Assembly (NCBI RefSeq): GCF_008974245.1
Contig: NZ_BBZI01000005.1
Location: 716,180-780,179, forward strand
Direction of reading: 5' to 3'
DNA length: 64,000 bases
Source: Streptomyces abyssomicinicus
GTDB taxonomy: Bacteria > Actinomycetota > Actinomycetes > Streptomycetales > Streptomycetaceae
Numbering within the stretch: the first letter of the stretch is position 1; each line of letters begins with the position of its first letter. The position numbers were made by a program, and so were the translations under genes. Positions 31,997 through 40,995 of this stretch are shown here, piece after piece. A model generated the notes under the pieces. The model ran no database searches. It worked only from the letters and a program-made list of their open reading frames with translations, and was not told the DNA's origin.

Positions 31997-33160
31997 ATGG
32001 CGGGACCCTCTGGCGGGGCTCCTGCGCAACCTGCTGAAAGGCAAAACGTAACTGTGGCGCGCTCGGTGATCGAAGAAAAGCTGCAAGCGGCCCGCATATT
32101 GGCGGAGGCCCTTACCGCTGACGACAACGGATCGATCGATTCGATGTACATAGCGGGAAGTCTGACGGCCGGCCTCGGTAATCCCACGAGTGATGCCGAC
32201 CTTTTCGTTCTCTACACCGACGAGTCCGCAATGGGCGACGACGTCACGCAGTACAACGTGAACGGCCACCGGGTCGACGTGGAGCGGTACACGCTCGCGT
32301 ACGTCGAGGAGGCGGTCGACACGATCACCTCGTTCGAGCTGCGCCGTGACAACCTGACGGAACTTCACAAGCTGCCGGGCCAACTGGACTTCGTGTGCCG
32401 CCTGTACACGTCAGAGATCGTCGCGCCCTCGCCCGCGCTCGACGGGTTCAAGCAGCGGATCGACTCGTCCATCGCCAACATCCGCCAGGTAGCGGTCAAT
32501 TACTCCGCCATCGCGGTCAACGGGCACCTCGAGGACTTCCTCGGCGCCTCCGTCGACGGCGACTACGAGACCGCCGCGCTCGTCGGTCAGGAGTTGACCG
32601 CCTACGCCGGCAAAGCCGTCGTGGCCGCCTCCGGCGATCTTTATTACAGCAAGAAGTGGGTCTACAAGCAGCTCGACCGCACGCCTGTCGAGGGGTTCCC
32701 CAAGGACACCTTCGTCGACTTCCAGCGAGGCAACTGGACCGACCGCGGCAACAGCGCCGCCGAGGACCTGGTGTTCTTCGTGCAGACCTGTGTGGCCGCG
32801 AGCCAGCTGCTCAGCCGCCACGACGTCTCCCTGGACGCCTGGCCCTGGACGGTACCGGCCGGGCAGTCCGGCGAGCGCCTCTGGCGCAACCCCTCGTACA
32901 ACGTGCTCGGGCAGAGCGACGGAATCCTGCTCCACTGGGAGCTGCGCCGCCAGCTGATGCTGCGTGACCCCGCCGCCTTCGTGTGGGCACTGTGCGACGG
33001 CCGCGACCCGCAGGGCGTCGTCGATGCCGTGCAGCGGCTGGCCGAGCACGTCCCCGCGCTCAAGACCCTGACCCCCGAGCGCATCGAGCGTCTGCTCGAA
33101 TCCCTGCGCTCGCGTGACCTTGTCAGCGACGAGCCGTACTCCGTGCTCGGCACCATCTGA
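31997..33160 (+). CDS. nucleotidyltransferase-domain protein with PqqD-like C-terminal domain
   Basis: 387 residues. Residues 50-70 read MYIAGSLTAGLGNPTSDADLF, the GSx(n)SDxD motif of the minimal-nucleotidyltransferase/pol-beta fold. D66 and D68 of SDAD should bind metal, and a further Asp (VDVER) follows. The middle is a helical region. Residues about 298-387 (NPSYNVLGQSDGILLHW, AFVWALCDGRDPQGVVDAV, then ERIERLLESLRSRDLVS) resemble a PqqD-type winged helix, the leader-binding RRE domain of RiPP enzymes. An enzyme that transfers a nucleotidyl group to a leader-bound peptide is the inferred role. The start could also be GTG 32054. It is not the short MNT antitoxin type. Confidence 0.75.
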   Translation: MAGPSGGAPAQPAERQNVTVARSVIEEKLQAARILAEALTADDNGSIDSMYIAGSLTAGLGNPTSDADLFVLYTDESAMGDDVTQYNVNGHRVDVERYTLAYVEEAVDTITSFELRRDNLTELHKLPGQLDFVCRLYTSEIVAPSPALDGFKQRIDSSIANIRQVAVNYSAIAVNGHLEDFLGASVDGDYETAALVGQELTAYAGKAVVAASGDLYYSKKWVYKQLDRTPVEGFPKDTFVDFQRGNWTDRGNSAAEDLVFFVQTCVAASQLLSRHDVSLDAWPWTVPAGQSGERLWRNPSYNVLGQSDGILLHWELRRQLMLRDPAAFVWALCDGRDPQGVVDAVQRLAEHVPALKTLTPERIERLLESLRSRDLVSDEPYSVLGTI

Positions 33161-33175
33161 TCGGCAGCGAGACCC

Positions 33176-34540
33176 ATGGCAGTGACGACGAGCCGGACCA
33201 CACCGGCCAACGGAACCGAGGAACTGCTCGAGGTGGCCCGGTGGGCCGTCGAGCAGCTCGGCAGGTCGGCGCAGTACGCGCAGGCCTACGCGGAGCGCAC
33301 CGTCGAGGTGCGCGTGGAGTGCCTGGACGGAGAGGCGCTCGCCACCTGCGTCGAGCCCCGCGAGGGACTGGCGTGCATGGTCCGGCAGGACGGCCGCTGG
33401 CGCCACCGCACGTTCTCCGTCGTCGAACTGCCCTCACTGCCCCGGTGGCTCGGCTCCGGCGAGGTGCCCGGCGCGGAGGGCCCCCCGCCGTGGCCGGACC
33501 CGCAGGAGGTGGAGTTCACGGCCGTCGCCGCGCGGGACTGGCTGATCCAGGACGCGCCCGCGGCCCACTCCCTGCGCACCATGGAGGACTTCACCGCCCG
33601 CGGCATCGCCGTCGTCGACACCGACGGCGTGCGCTCGGCGGCCACCTCGCGGCTGGTGCGACGCCGTGTGGAAGCCACCGTCGAGCACGACGGGAACCGC
33701 TTCCGCGGACTGAACCGCTGGCTGGAGCGCGGCCCGCGGGCCGGCGGAGCCGACCGCGACGGCGTGCCGCAGGACGTGGCGCGGACCGCGCTGGAGCACG
33801 CGCGCAACTCCGCGCGGGCGGACCTCGGCGGTCGCCACCGCACCCCCGTCGTCTTCGGGCCGTCCGCCGCGGTGGGCCTGTTGCACGAACTCGTCGGGCA
33901 CGCCCTCGAGGGCGACAACTTCGCGATGCAGAGCGACTACATCGCCAAGCTCCGCAAGCCGGGCGCCGTCCCCGCATCGGTCACGATGTACGACGACGCC
34001 ACCCTCGCGGACGGCTACGGCTCCTACGACATCGACGACGAGGGCTTCGCCGGCGGCACCACCGTGCTGGTGTCCCAGGGCGAACTCGGCTCGCCGCTGT
34101 CCTCCGTCCGTACGGCGCAGCGCCACGGCTACCGGCCCACCGGCAACGGGCGCCGCCGCGACTACCGGGCACTGCCGCTGCCCCGCGCCAGCAACACCGT
34201 GGTGCCACGCGGCACGGAGGATCCGCGGGCACTGCTCGCCCCGTCCGCCGACGGCCTGCTCCAGGTCGGATGCCTGGGCGCCGGGATGATCGACCTCCGC
34301 AGCGGAGAGTTCCATTTCGCCGCGCTGAACTGCACCTACATCACTCCGGAAGGGCACCGCGTCCCGGTACGCGACGTCAGCCTCTTCGGCGACGCCCTGG
34401 AGACCCTCGCCCGCCTGGAGGGCACGGGTTCGGACTTCGGCGGCGACAGCGTCACGTGCGGGAAGCAGGGCCAGATGCTCGGCATCGGCCTGTTCTCCCC
34501 GTCGATGCGCTTCTCCGCACTGGATTGGAGCGCAGCGTGA
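33176..34540 (+). CDS. TldD-like metalloprotease subunit
   Basis: 454 residues. The active site HELVGH (residues 237-242, in AVGLLHELVGHALEGDNF) is the HExxxH motif of TldD. The conserved metal-ligand Cys is in VTCGKQGQMLGIG (about residue 428). A glycine-rich YGSYDIDDEGF precedes the second half, as in the family. TldD works with TldE to digest unfolded peptides, and the pair removes leaders in microcin B17 and other RiPP pathways. Here it probably matures or degrades the ANV peptide. GTGA overlap with the TldE-like gene supports complex formation. Confidence 0.92.
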   Translation: MAVTTSRTTPANGTEELLEVARWAVEQLGRSAQYAQAYAERTVEVRVECLDGEALATCVEPREGLACMVRQDGRWRHRTFSVVELPSLPRWLGSGEVPGAEGPPPWPDPQEVEFTAVAARDWLIQDAPAAHSLRTMEDFTARGIAVVDTDGVRSAATSRLVRRRVEATVEHDGNRFRGLNRWLERGPRAGGADRDGVPQDVARTALEHARNSARADLGGRHRTPVVFGPSAAVGLLHELVGHALEGDNFAMQSDYIAKLRKPGAVPASVTMYDDATLADGYGSYDIDDEGFAGGTTVLVSQGELGSPLSSVRTAQRHGYRPTGNGRRRDYRALPLPRASNTVVPRGTEDPRALLAPSADGLLQVGCLGAGMIDLRSGEFHFAALNCTYITPEGHRVPVRDVSLFGDALETLARLEGTGSDFGGDSVTCGKQGQMLGIGLFSPSMRFSALDWSAA

Positions 34541-35889
34541 AGGTCCTCAACCGCCGGGCGGACCAGGCGATCGCCGTGGCCGAGACCGTGCAGGCGGCTC
34601 TGCACCCCACGGAGAGCGCGGCCACGTTCCTGGAACGGTCGGCGCGCCGCCGGCTCGTGTGCGACGCGAGCGGGAAGAAGCAACTCCTCGTCGAGGACCC
34701 CGCCTTCAGCGGATTCGTACGGCTGGAGCGCGACGGGCGGGAGCTGTACCTCAACGCCGGCCAGCCGACCGTCCCGACCGCGGCCCGGCTTCTGGCGACG
34801 GGCCGCCCCCTCTTCTCCCTGGGCAGCCCCGCCGCGGACGGGGGACGTCCGCACGCCCACCCGTCCCGGCAGACCGCCCAGGGGGACTGGCACACCACCC
34901 GGGACCGCCTCGACATGAGCGCCGCGGCCTCCCGAACGGGCGCGCTCATGGAGGCCGTGGGCGAAGGGCTGCGGCCCGGGCAGGCCGTGGCCGGACTGCA
35001 CGTGAGCGACATCCTGCGCGAGGCCGTGTTCCTGGACAGCGGCGGCGCCCGGCTCGAGGACCAGTGCTACGGCGTCGAGCTGACGGCCGTGGTCGTCGGC
35101 GAGGACGGCTCGCACATGGTGTCGGCCACGCGCTACGCGACCGCGCTCGACGACATCGACCCGGTGGAACTGGGACGCGAACTGAGCGTGCTGCAGACCG
35201 CCATGGGTGCCGCCGGGCAGCCGTTCACGGGCACCCGCGTCGTCCTCACCCCGTCCGCCACCGCCCAGCTGCTCCGGGCCCTGGTGAACACCATCCTGCT
35301 CAACCCCCTCGCCCACCCCGTGCCCCTGGCCGCCTCCCTCCTCGACGAGGGACCGTGCGCGGCGGGCTACGGCGCCCGGACCTTCGACTGCGAGGGCACC
35401 CCGACCGGAAGCGCGGAACTGGTCGGCCGCGACGGCCGCCAGCGCCCCGTCGCCACGCGCAAGACGGCTCTCGCCGACGACGGTCCCCTCGCGGCGGCGC
35501 CCCTGACCGGCCACGCCTGGTGGAACCCGCTGAAGAACTTCCCGCAGCCGACCGCCGGCAACGTCCGGATGACCCCGACGGCCGGCACCACCGCCCGCGG
35601 CCTGCTGGCCGGCGAGCGCTGCGTGGTCGCGGACGCCCGGACGCTGGGCGTCGAGGAGTTCCGCTCCGGCGGTCAGCTGGCGTTCCGGCTCCTGGCGGCC
35701 CGCACCGTGGACGGTGTCCCCCAGGAGGCCTACGCCCCGTTGTCCGTGGAGGGACCGGCCATCGACTTCCTCTCCTCGGTCACCGCGGTCGGCGACGACG
35801 TGTCCTATTTCCCGGGCCAGATCTCGGCGGGCGGAGCCTACCTGGAGATGGACCTCACCCGGATCACCTCGAAGGCAGTGCGATCATGA
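34537..35889 (+). CDS. TldE/PmbA-like protease subunit
   Basis: 450 residues. N-terminal region similar to TldD/PmbA (ADQAIAVAETVQAALHP). The C-terminal half ends with a family-typical GPAIDFLSSVTAVGDDVSYFPG and a closing strand. No HExxxH motif is present, as expected for the non-catalytic TldE partner. Two Cys near residues 275-285 (EGPCAAGYGARTFDCEGTP) are unusual. Coupled to TldD by GTGA and to the ABC ATPase by ATGA. The ATG-less start (GTG 34537) is fixed by the overlap. Confidence 0.85.
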   Translation: MKVLNRRADQAIAVAETVQAALHPTESAATFLERSARRRLVCDASGKKQLLVEDPAFSGFVRLERDGRELYLNAGQPTVPTAARLLATGRPLFSLGSPAADGGRPHAHPSRQTAQGDWHTTRDRLDMSAAASRTGALMEAVGEGLRPGQAVAGLHVSDILREAVFLDSGGARLEDQCYGVELTAVVVGEDGSHMVSATRYATALDDIDPVELGRELSVLQTAMGAAGQPFTGTRVVLTPSATAQLLRALVNTILLNPLAHPVPLAASLLDEGPCAAGYGARTFDCEGTPTGSAELVGRDGRQRPVATRKTALADDGPLAAAPLTGHAWWNPLKNFPQPTAGNVRMTPTAGTTARGLLAGERCVVADARTLGVEEFRSGGQLAFRLLAARTVDGVPQEAYAPLSVEGPAIDFLSSVTAVGDDVSYFPGQISAGGAYLEMDLTRITSKAVRS

Positions 35890-36833
35890 CTCTGACAGAC
35901 GGAGGGCTCGAAGCCCGCGGGCTCGTACGCGAGTTCACAGCGAAGGACGGCTCCGTACGGCGCGCGGTCGACGACGTGTCCCTGGTCGTGCGACCCGGTG
36001 AACTCGTCTCCGTGCTCGGCCCCAACGGCGCGGGCAAGACCACCACGGTCAAGATGCTCACCGGCCTGCTCCTGCCGACCGCCGGACAGGTCCTCGTCGA
36101 CGGGCACGACGTCGTGCGCGCCCGCCGTCGCGCGGCCATGGCCTGCGGCTTCAGCCTCGGCGGCGACACCGGTCTGTACCCGAGACTGACCGCCCACCAG
36201 AACCTGGAATTCTTCGGCCTCATGTACGGGCTGCGCGGCGCCCGCCTCGCGGAGCGGGCCCGCCACCTGCTCGCGGAGGTGGACCTCGAGGACCGCTCGG
36301 GCGACCTCGTGGGCTCCTTCTCGCGCGGCATGAAGCAGCGCCTGCACCTGGCGCGGGCGCTCCTGCACGAGCCGTCCGTGCTGATCCTGGACGAGCCCTC
36401 CGCCGGCCTCGACCCCCAGTCGGCCGCCGCCATGCGAGCCCTCGTCGCCCGCCTCACCGGGGAGGGCCGCAGCATCCTGCTGACCACCCACGACATGCGG
36501 GAGGCCGAGGAGCTCAGCAGCCGCGTGGTCCTGATGAAGGGCGGTCGCATCCACGTGGAGTCGACCGCCGGCGAGCTGCGGCTGAACGCGGCGGGCCGCC
36601 TGGGCCACGTCGTCAACGTGGTCTTCTCCACCCCCGAGGCACCGGACGGACTCCAGGAGTGCCCGGGCGTCATGAACGTGGAGCACGCGGGCTCCGCCGT
36701 CACCCTGCGCGTGTCCGACGGGGCGGCCGCGGTGCAGTGGGTGCTGGCCCGGTTCCCCGGCCGGACCACCAGCGTCGCCGTCACCCCGCCCACCCTCGAA
36801 GAGGTCTTCCTCGACATGGTGGCGGCGTCATGA
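35886..36833 (+). CDS. ABC transporter ATP-binding protein
   Basis: 315 residues. Walker A GPNGAGKTTT (about residues 44-53), Q-loop region LTAHQNLEFFGL, an atypical signature FSRGMKQRLHLARALL, Walker B VLILDEPSAGLD and H-loop LLTTHD. A C-terminal extension follows, as in ABC-2-type exporters (DrrA/NatA). It partners the two permease genes downstream and probably exports the finished peptide or provides self-immunity. ATGA overlaps on both sides place it firmly in the operon. Confidence 0.93.
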   Translation: MTLTDGGLEARGLVREFTAKDGSVRRAVDDVSLVVRPGELVSVLGPNGAGKTTTVKMLTGLLLPTAGQVLVDGHDVVRARRRAAMACGFSLGGDTGLYPRLTAHQNLEFFGLMYGLRGARLAERARHLLAEVDLEDRSGDLVGSFSRGMKQRLHLARALLHEPSVLILDEPSAGLDPQSAAAMRALVARLTGEGRSILLTTHDMREAEELSSRVVLMKGGRIHVESTAGELRLNAAGRLGHVVNVVFSTPEAPDGLQECPGVMNVEHAGSAVTLRVSDGAAAVQWVLARFPGRTTSVAVTPPTLEEVFLDMVAAS

Positions 36834-37684
36834 CCCCCTCACCCACCGGCACCGGCACCGGCACCGGCACCGGCACCGGCACCGGCACCGGCACCGGCAC
36901 CGCGGCCGCGCCGCGGCGGCGCGGCGGACGGTCCGGCACCGGAGCGACCTTCGTCCGGGCCGTCACGGACCAGCTGCGGATGCACGCGACCAGCCCGATG
37001 GCCATCTTCTCCACCCTGGCCATGCCGTGCGTCTTCGCGTTCGTCGTGCACGCCAACGCCACGGACGGCTTCTCCCGGCACACCACCGACGACATGGCCG
37101 TGGGCTCGGCGGGCATCGGCATGCTCGACTCGATCATCGTGCTGCTCCTGTTCAGCATGCTCGGCGAGAAGCAGTGGCGGACGCTCCACGCCGCGCTGGG
37201 CAGCCCCGGAGGCCTCGTCCCCGTGGTCCTGGGCAGGCTGACCGGCACCGCCCTCCAGTCGGTGACCGCCCTGCCGGGAACCCTGATCGTCCTGGGCCTG
37301 CTGTTCGGCATCGACGGCGGGTTCGACTGGGGCCGCTGGCTCGTCGGCGGGGTCCTGCTGGCCTTCGCCACCGCCTCCGTGATCGGGCTCCTCGGCTTCG
37401 CCGTCCTGCGCTTCCCCTTCTCGGCCGGCATGACCAACGGCCTGACCGGTCTGGTCATGGCGCTCAGTGCCCTGATCGTGCCCCAGTCCGCCCTCCCGGC
37501 CCCCGTGCAGAAGCTCGCCCTGATCCTGCCGCAGTCCCACGTCATGGCCTGGATCCGCGGCGCCGGGCCGGAACAGCTGCTCGCGGCGGTCGCCCTGACC
37601 GGTTTCTTCTGCGCACTGGTCGTGGTCGCCGTCCAGCGGCTCGAGACCACCGTGCGCCGGAACGCCCTGCCGCTGGAGGCCTGA
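36830..37684 (+). CDS. ABC-2 type transporter permease
   Basis: 284 residues. An N-terminal Thr-Gly repeat (nine TG units) encoded by a hexanucleotide microsatellite precedes an Arg-rich stretch. About six membrane segments follow (AIFSTLAMPCVFAFVVHA, LPGTLIVLGLLFG, LVGGVLLAFATASVIGLLGFAV, GLTGLVMALSALIVP, AVALTGFFCALVVVAVQRL). The pattern matches ABC-2 permeases. The TG repeat is probably cytoplasmic and non-essential. It pairs with the permease at 37686. Confidence 0.88.
   Translation: MTPSPTGTGTGTGTGTGTGTGTGTAAAPRRRGGRSGTGATFVRAVTDQLRMHATSPMAIFSTLAMPCVFAFVVHANATDGFSRHTTDDMAVGSAGIGMLDSIIVLLLFSMLGEKQWRTLHAALGSPGGLVPVVLGRLTGTALQSVTALPGTLIVLGLLFGIDGGFDWGRWLVGGVLLAFATASVIGLLGFAVLRFPFSAGMTNGLTGLVMALSALIVPQSALPAPVQKLALILPQSHVMAWIRGAGPEQLLAAVALTGFFCALVVVAVQRLETTVRRNALPLEA
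36845..36898 (+). repeat. nine tandem ACCGGC hexanucleotides inside the permease gene
   Basis: Perfect microsatellite encoding (Thr-Gly)9. Unit changes keep the frame, so length variation would be tolerated. Confidence 0.95.
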
Positions 37685-37685
37685 C

Positions 37686-38480
37686 ATGCGAACCCCCACC
37701 CCGGCCCCCCAGGGCGGTGCGCTGCGCGCCGCGCTGCGTGGCGCGGCGCTCTCCTACCGGGCCCTGTTCACCTGGTTCAACCCGCTGGGCTACCTCAGCT
37801 CGCGCATCGTCCGGCCGATCGGCATGGCCATCGCCTTCACCTCCCTGGCGACCCACTACGGCGCGGGAGCCGACCGCATGATGATCGCCTCCAGCCTGCT
37901 GGCCGGCGCCGGCGCGGTCGTGTACGGAATGGCCCTTTCGATCGGCAACGAGCGCTCCTTCAACACGCTCGGCGCATGGCTGGCCTCGCCCCAGAACAAG
38001 GTCGCGGCGGCCGGCCAGCGCGCCCTGCCGCACATCGTGGACGGGTTCGTCGGAGGCCTGTGCACCTACCTCGTGTGCGCCCTGCTGTACATGACACTGC
38101 CGATCGGCGTCCCGCAGTACGCCCTCCTGCTGGCCGTGGGCGTGCTGACGACCGCGGGGTTCGGGCTGACGCTCTCGGCCGTGGCCCTGCTCCTCGAGGA
38201 CCTCTTCGTCGGCCCCAACATGGCCGAACTCGTCCTCATGGTCCTGTCGGGGACGCTGGTCCCCCAGGACCGGCTGCCGGCCTTCCTGGTCCCGCTGAGC
38301 CGGGCGATGCCCCTCAGCCACGTCATGGAGGCCGTCGACGGCCTCCTCGCCGGCCGGCCGCACGGTACTCCCTTGCTGGTCGAACTCGCCGTCGGCGGCG
38401 CATGGGCCCTCGCCGGTGTGCTCTTCGTGCACCTGGCCGCCCGCCGCGCGACGACGCGTCTCGCGCTCGGCACCTCCTGA
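37686..38480 (+). CDS. ABC-2 type transporter permease
   Basis: 264 residues with about six membrane segments (FNPLGYLSSRIVRPIGMAIAF, LLAGAGAVVYGMALSIG, YLVCALLYMTLPIGV, LLAVGVLTTAGFGLTLSAVALLLE, MAELVLMVLSGTLVP, LLVELAVGGAWALAGVLFV). The LVPQDRLPAFLVPLSRAMPLSHVMEAV segment is typical of ABC-2 permeases before the last helix. It starts 1 bp after the first permease's stop. The two unlike permeases and one ATPase make a heteromeric exporter. Confidence 0.88.
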   Translation: MRTPTPAPQGGALRAALRGAALSYRALFTWFNPLGYLSSRIVRPIGMAIAFTSLATHYGAGADRMMIASSLLAGAGAVVYGMALSIGNERSFNTLGAWLASPQNKVAAAGQRALPHIVDGFVGGLCTYLVCALLYMTLPIGVPQYALLLAVGVLTTAGFGLTLSAVALLLEDLFVGPNMAELVLMVLSGTLVPQDRLPAFLVPLSRAMPLSHVMEAVDGLLAGRPHGTPLLVELAVGGAWALAGVLFVHLAARRATTRLALGTS

Positions 38481-38508
38481 ACATCCTTCGGAAAGAGAAA
38501 GAAGACAA

Positions 38509-39789
38509 GTGAGCAACCCTCAGATGTCCGCGTGGTCCGCGAACGCGTGGATCGACCCGCGCGGCACCTTCGCCGGCCCGGTCCAGCACAAGGACGGCCT
38601 CGTCACCCCCGGCGCACTGACGGCCGCCCCGCTGGGCGACACCGAGCCCTACCTGGTCCCGTCGCTGCCCGTCGAGGTCCACTGCCACGGCCTGGGCAAG
38701 GTCGACTTCTCCAACTTCGCCGAGATCGACCTCTTCGAGGTCGACAAGCACGCCGCCTCCGAAGGCCTGCTCTGCATCCCCACGCTGTACCTGCGCCAGG
38801 AGCGCCTGGACGGCTTCGTCGAGTTCATGCGCGGCTTCGCCGCCCTCAAGGCCGACGGCCAACTCCCCTTCGTCCCGGCCATCGCCCTCGAGGGCCCGCT
38901 CGTCGCCAGCTTCGGCGGCACGCCCGCCAGCTCGGTGTGGGCGCCCTCCAAGGAGGAGTGGGAGAAGCTCGCGAGCTGTGGCCCCCTCGGCCTCGTCTAC
39001 ATCATGCTGTCGCCCGACGCCCTGCAGTCCAGCTCCTACCTGGCCGCGCAGTTCACCCCGGACCACCCGTCCCTGGAGTGGATCGTCACCCGGCTCGTCG
39101 AGAGCGGCGTCCGGCCGGCCCTGGGCCACTTCGCCAAGGAGGACCCGCAGCTCGGAGCCGACTGCGTCGAGGAGGTCCTCGCCACGGCCGAGGCCGCCGA
39201 GTGCCCGCACTCCGGCGTCCGGGTCGTCACCGACCACCTCTTCAACGAGATGCCGCTGCTGATCAAGCACGCCTTCCGCACCTCCAAGGCGCGCGCCAAC
39301 CGCGACGCGCTGCTCGCCGGCTACGACCTGCCGTCGTGGAACCTGGCAGACCTCCACGAACAGGTCGGCCCGGTCCCCGCCGCCATCATGCGCGGCGCCC
39401 ACGCGGGACGCATCGCCGCCTGCCTCAACTTCGACGGCGAGCACGTCGACTTCGCCATCGCCAAGCGCGCCATCGAGATCGTCGGCCCGCAGAACATGAT
39501 GCTGATGACGGACCGCAGCGACGTCGCCCGGCTCGCCGGCCAGGACCTGCACCAGGAACCCGGAAGCGACCTGTGGTACCAGGAGAAGGGCGTGGTCGCC
39601 GCGGGCACGCAGCCCATCGACCAGCAGATCGCCAACGTCCGTGCCCTGGGCGTAGCCGAGGCCGACATCTGGCACCTCGTGTCCTTCACGGCGTACCGCA
39701 CCTTCTTCCCCGAACTGGACCTCGCCGCTTCGGAGTTCACCCAGAGCTGCCACGTCGACGCCGAGCGCCTGCGCCGCGCGCTGATCTGA
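38509..39789 (+). CDS. NagA-like amidohydrolase
   Basis: 426 residues. It resembles N-acetylglucosamine-6-phosphate deacetylase: metal motif VEVHCHG (HxH), then FVPAIALEGPLVASFGGTP equivalent to the HLEGPF motif, VVTDHLFNEMP equivalent to THLFNAM, LNFDGEHVDFAIAKRA equivalent to DGxHV, and MMLMTDRSDVARLAG equivalent to the catalytic VTDA Asp region. Amino-sugar metabolism is not evident around it, so it may deacylate or deamidate a pathway intermediate, for instance an N-acyl group or Asn side chain of the peptide (speculative). The GTG at 38509 is chosen; ATG 38524 is possible. Confidence 0.78.
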   Translation: MSNPQMSAWSANAWIDPRGTFAGPVQHKDGLVTPGALTAAPLGDTEPYLVPSLPVEVHCHGLGKVDFSNFAEIDLFEVDKHAASEGLLCIPTLYLRQERLDGFVEFMRGFAALKADGQLPFVPAIALEGPLVASFGGTPASSVWAPSKEEWEKLASCGPLGLVYIMLSPDALQSSSYLAAQFTPDHPSLEWIVTRLVESGVRPALGHFAKEDPQLGADCVEEVLATAEAAECPHSGVRVVTDHLFNEMPLLIKHAFRTSKARANRDALLAGYDLPSWNLADLHEQVGPVPAAIMRGAHAGRIAACLNFDGEHVDFAIAKRAIEIVGPQNMMLMTDRSDVARLAGQDLHQEPGSDLWYQEKGVVAAGTQPIDQQIANVRALGVAEADIWHLVSFTAYRTFFPELDLAASEFTQSCHVDAERLRRALI

Positions 39790-39826
39790 GCGCACCGCGC
39801 GCACCACCCGAGAGACCGAGGCGAAC

Positions 39827-40783
39827 ATGAGGAGCACCGGAATGGAGACGCAGCGTTCCACCGAACGCCCCCACGACATCCCGCGGGAACTGCTGGACGC
39901 CGTCACACGCTCGCCCGTCAAGGCGCACCTGTTCGGCATCGACACCTACACGCGGGAAGCCGCCTGGACGTTCCGCGACCACACAGGCGAACTGCTGCGC
40001 ACCGCGCTGTGCGTCCTCAAGCCCGATGCCGCCGTGGGGCGGCGCTACGGCGCCGCCCTCCAGGCACTGGCGGACAACGGGTTCCGTCCCGTCGACGTCC
40101 TGCGCTTCCGGCACGACCGGTTGTCGATCCGCGAGACCTGGCGCTTCCAGCTCAACTTCGCCGACCGCGAGCGCATCGCCACCATGGAGCTGTACCTGCG
40201 CTCCCTGGACTGCGTCCTGCTCGTCCTGCGCGACGAGCGCCACCGGGCCGGTGCGGTGCCGGCCGCCGTCCGGCTCGCCGCCCTCAAGGGCCCCGCCACC
40301 GCCGAACTGCGCAGGCCCGAGCATCTGCGGGAGCGCCTGGGCGCGCTCAACGGCCTGTTCAACTTTCTCCACACGACCGACGAGCCCATCGACGTCCTGC
40401 GCGACCTCGGGCTGCTGCTCGAGCCCTCGCGTCGCGAACTCGTGCGTGAGCGCATGGTCTCGGGTCACGACGCGACCGACGAGACGCGGCGGATCCGCGA
40501 GGAGGTCGAGGGCTCCGTCCCCGAGCACGACCTCGACCCGGACGCCGGCTGGCGACGGCTGGAGAAGTCCGGCTCCCCCGCGGGGGCACTGGCCCGCGCC
40601 CGTGCCCGGGGAGCCGCCGTCACCCCTGCCGAACTGCTCCGTGCGGCACACCATCCGGACGCCGACCCGGGCGACCTGTGGGACCTGCTCGCGGTCCTCA
40701 CCGCCACCGTGCGCTTCAACACCCCCGGCATCGAGCGTATCTACCCCAACGTCCTGCTCGGCGCCTGGCAGGAGCCGGCATGA
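39827..40783 (+). CDS. NDPK-like domain protein 1
   Basis: 318 residues. Residues about 56-195 follow nucleoside diphosphate kinase. CVLKPDAAVGRRYGAAL matches the KPDA strand (K65), the FRPVDVLRF segment follows, and NGLFNFLHTTDEPIDVLRDL aligns with the NxxHGSDS active-site loop, so the phosphorylatable His (H182) is kept. The usual GPV and GTIRGDF parts are altered, and an extra C-terminal domain of about 110 residues is present. It is unlikely to be a housekeeping Ndk (about 140 residues). A phosphotransfer or nucleotide-supply role in the pathway is inferred. ATG 39842 is an alternative start. A paralogue is at 41965. Confidence 0.75.
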   Translation: MRSTGMETQRSTERPHDIPRELLDAVTRSPVKAHLFGIDTYTREAAWTFRDHTGELLRTALCVLKPDAAVGRRYGAALQALADNGFRPVDVLRFRHDRLSIRETWRFQLNFADRERIATMELYLRSLDCVLLVLRDERHRAGAVPAAVRLAALKGPATAELRRPEHLRERLGALNGLFNFLHTTDEPIDVLRDLGLLLEPSRRELVRERMVSGHDATDETRRIREEVEGSVPEHDLDPDAGWRRLEKSGSPAGALARARARGAAVTPAELLRAAHHPDADPGDLWDLLAVLTATVRFNTPGIERIYPNVLLGAWQEPA

Positions 40784-40995
40784 GCCCGGTCACCATCTGC
40801 GTGTGCCACCACGTCACCGAGGACGAGATCGTCGGCTGGATCCGCCGCGGCGTGACCACCGTCGAGGGCCTGGGCGAGCACTGCGACGCCGGACAGGGAT
40901 GCGGGGACTGCCGCGAGTCGCTCGAGGAACTGATCGAGGACTTCGGCGACGAGTCCGGTGCCGACGGCGCGCTGGCGGTGAGCCGTGCGCAGTGA
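40780..40995 (+). CDS. Bfd-like [2Fe-2S]-binding protein
   Basis: 71 residues. CVCHHVTEDEIVGWIRRG and GQGCGDCRESLEELI contain the CxC...CxxC four-cysteine pattern of the BFD-like [2Fe-2S] domain found in bacterioferritin-associated ferredoxin and at the end of NirB-type reductases. It should carry electrons. Possible partners in the operon are the MOSC and cupin-like proteins (inferred). ATGA overlap with the upstream NDPK-like gene and an 11-bp overlap with the next gene. Confidence 0.88.
   Translation: MSPVTICVCHHVTEDEIVGWIRRGVTTVEGLGEHCDAGQGCGDCRESLEELIEDFGDESGADGALAVSRAQ

Noticed and set aside
31749..33160. MNT-HEPN toxin-antitoxin system
   Set aside because: The nucleotidyltransferase is 387 residues with an extra C-terminal domain. 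The neighbouring peptide has no HEPN features, and a long biosynthetic operon follows.
33241..34536. Upstream extension of the TldE-like frame
   Set aside because: The frame is open but reads as Arg-rich shadow of TldD. The GTG at 34537 with GTGA overlap is the natural start.
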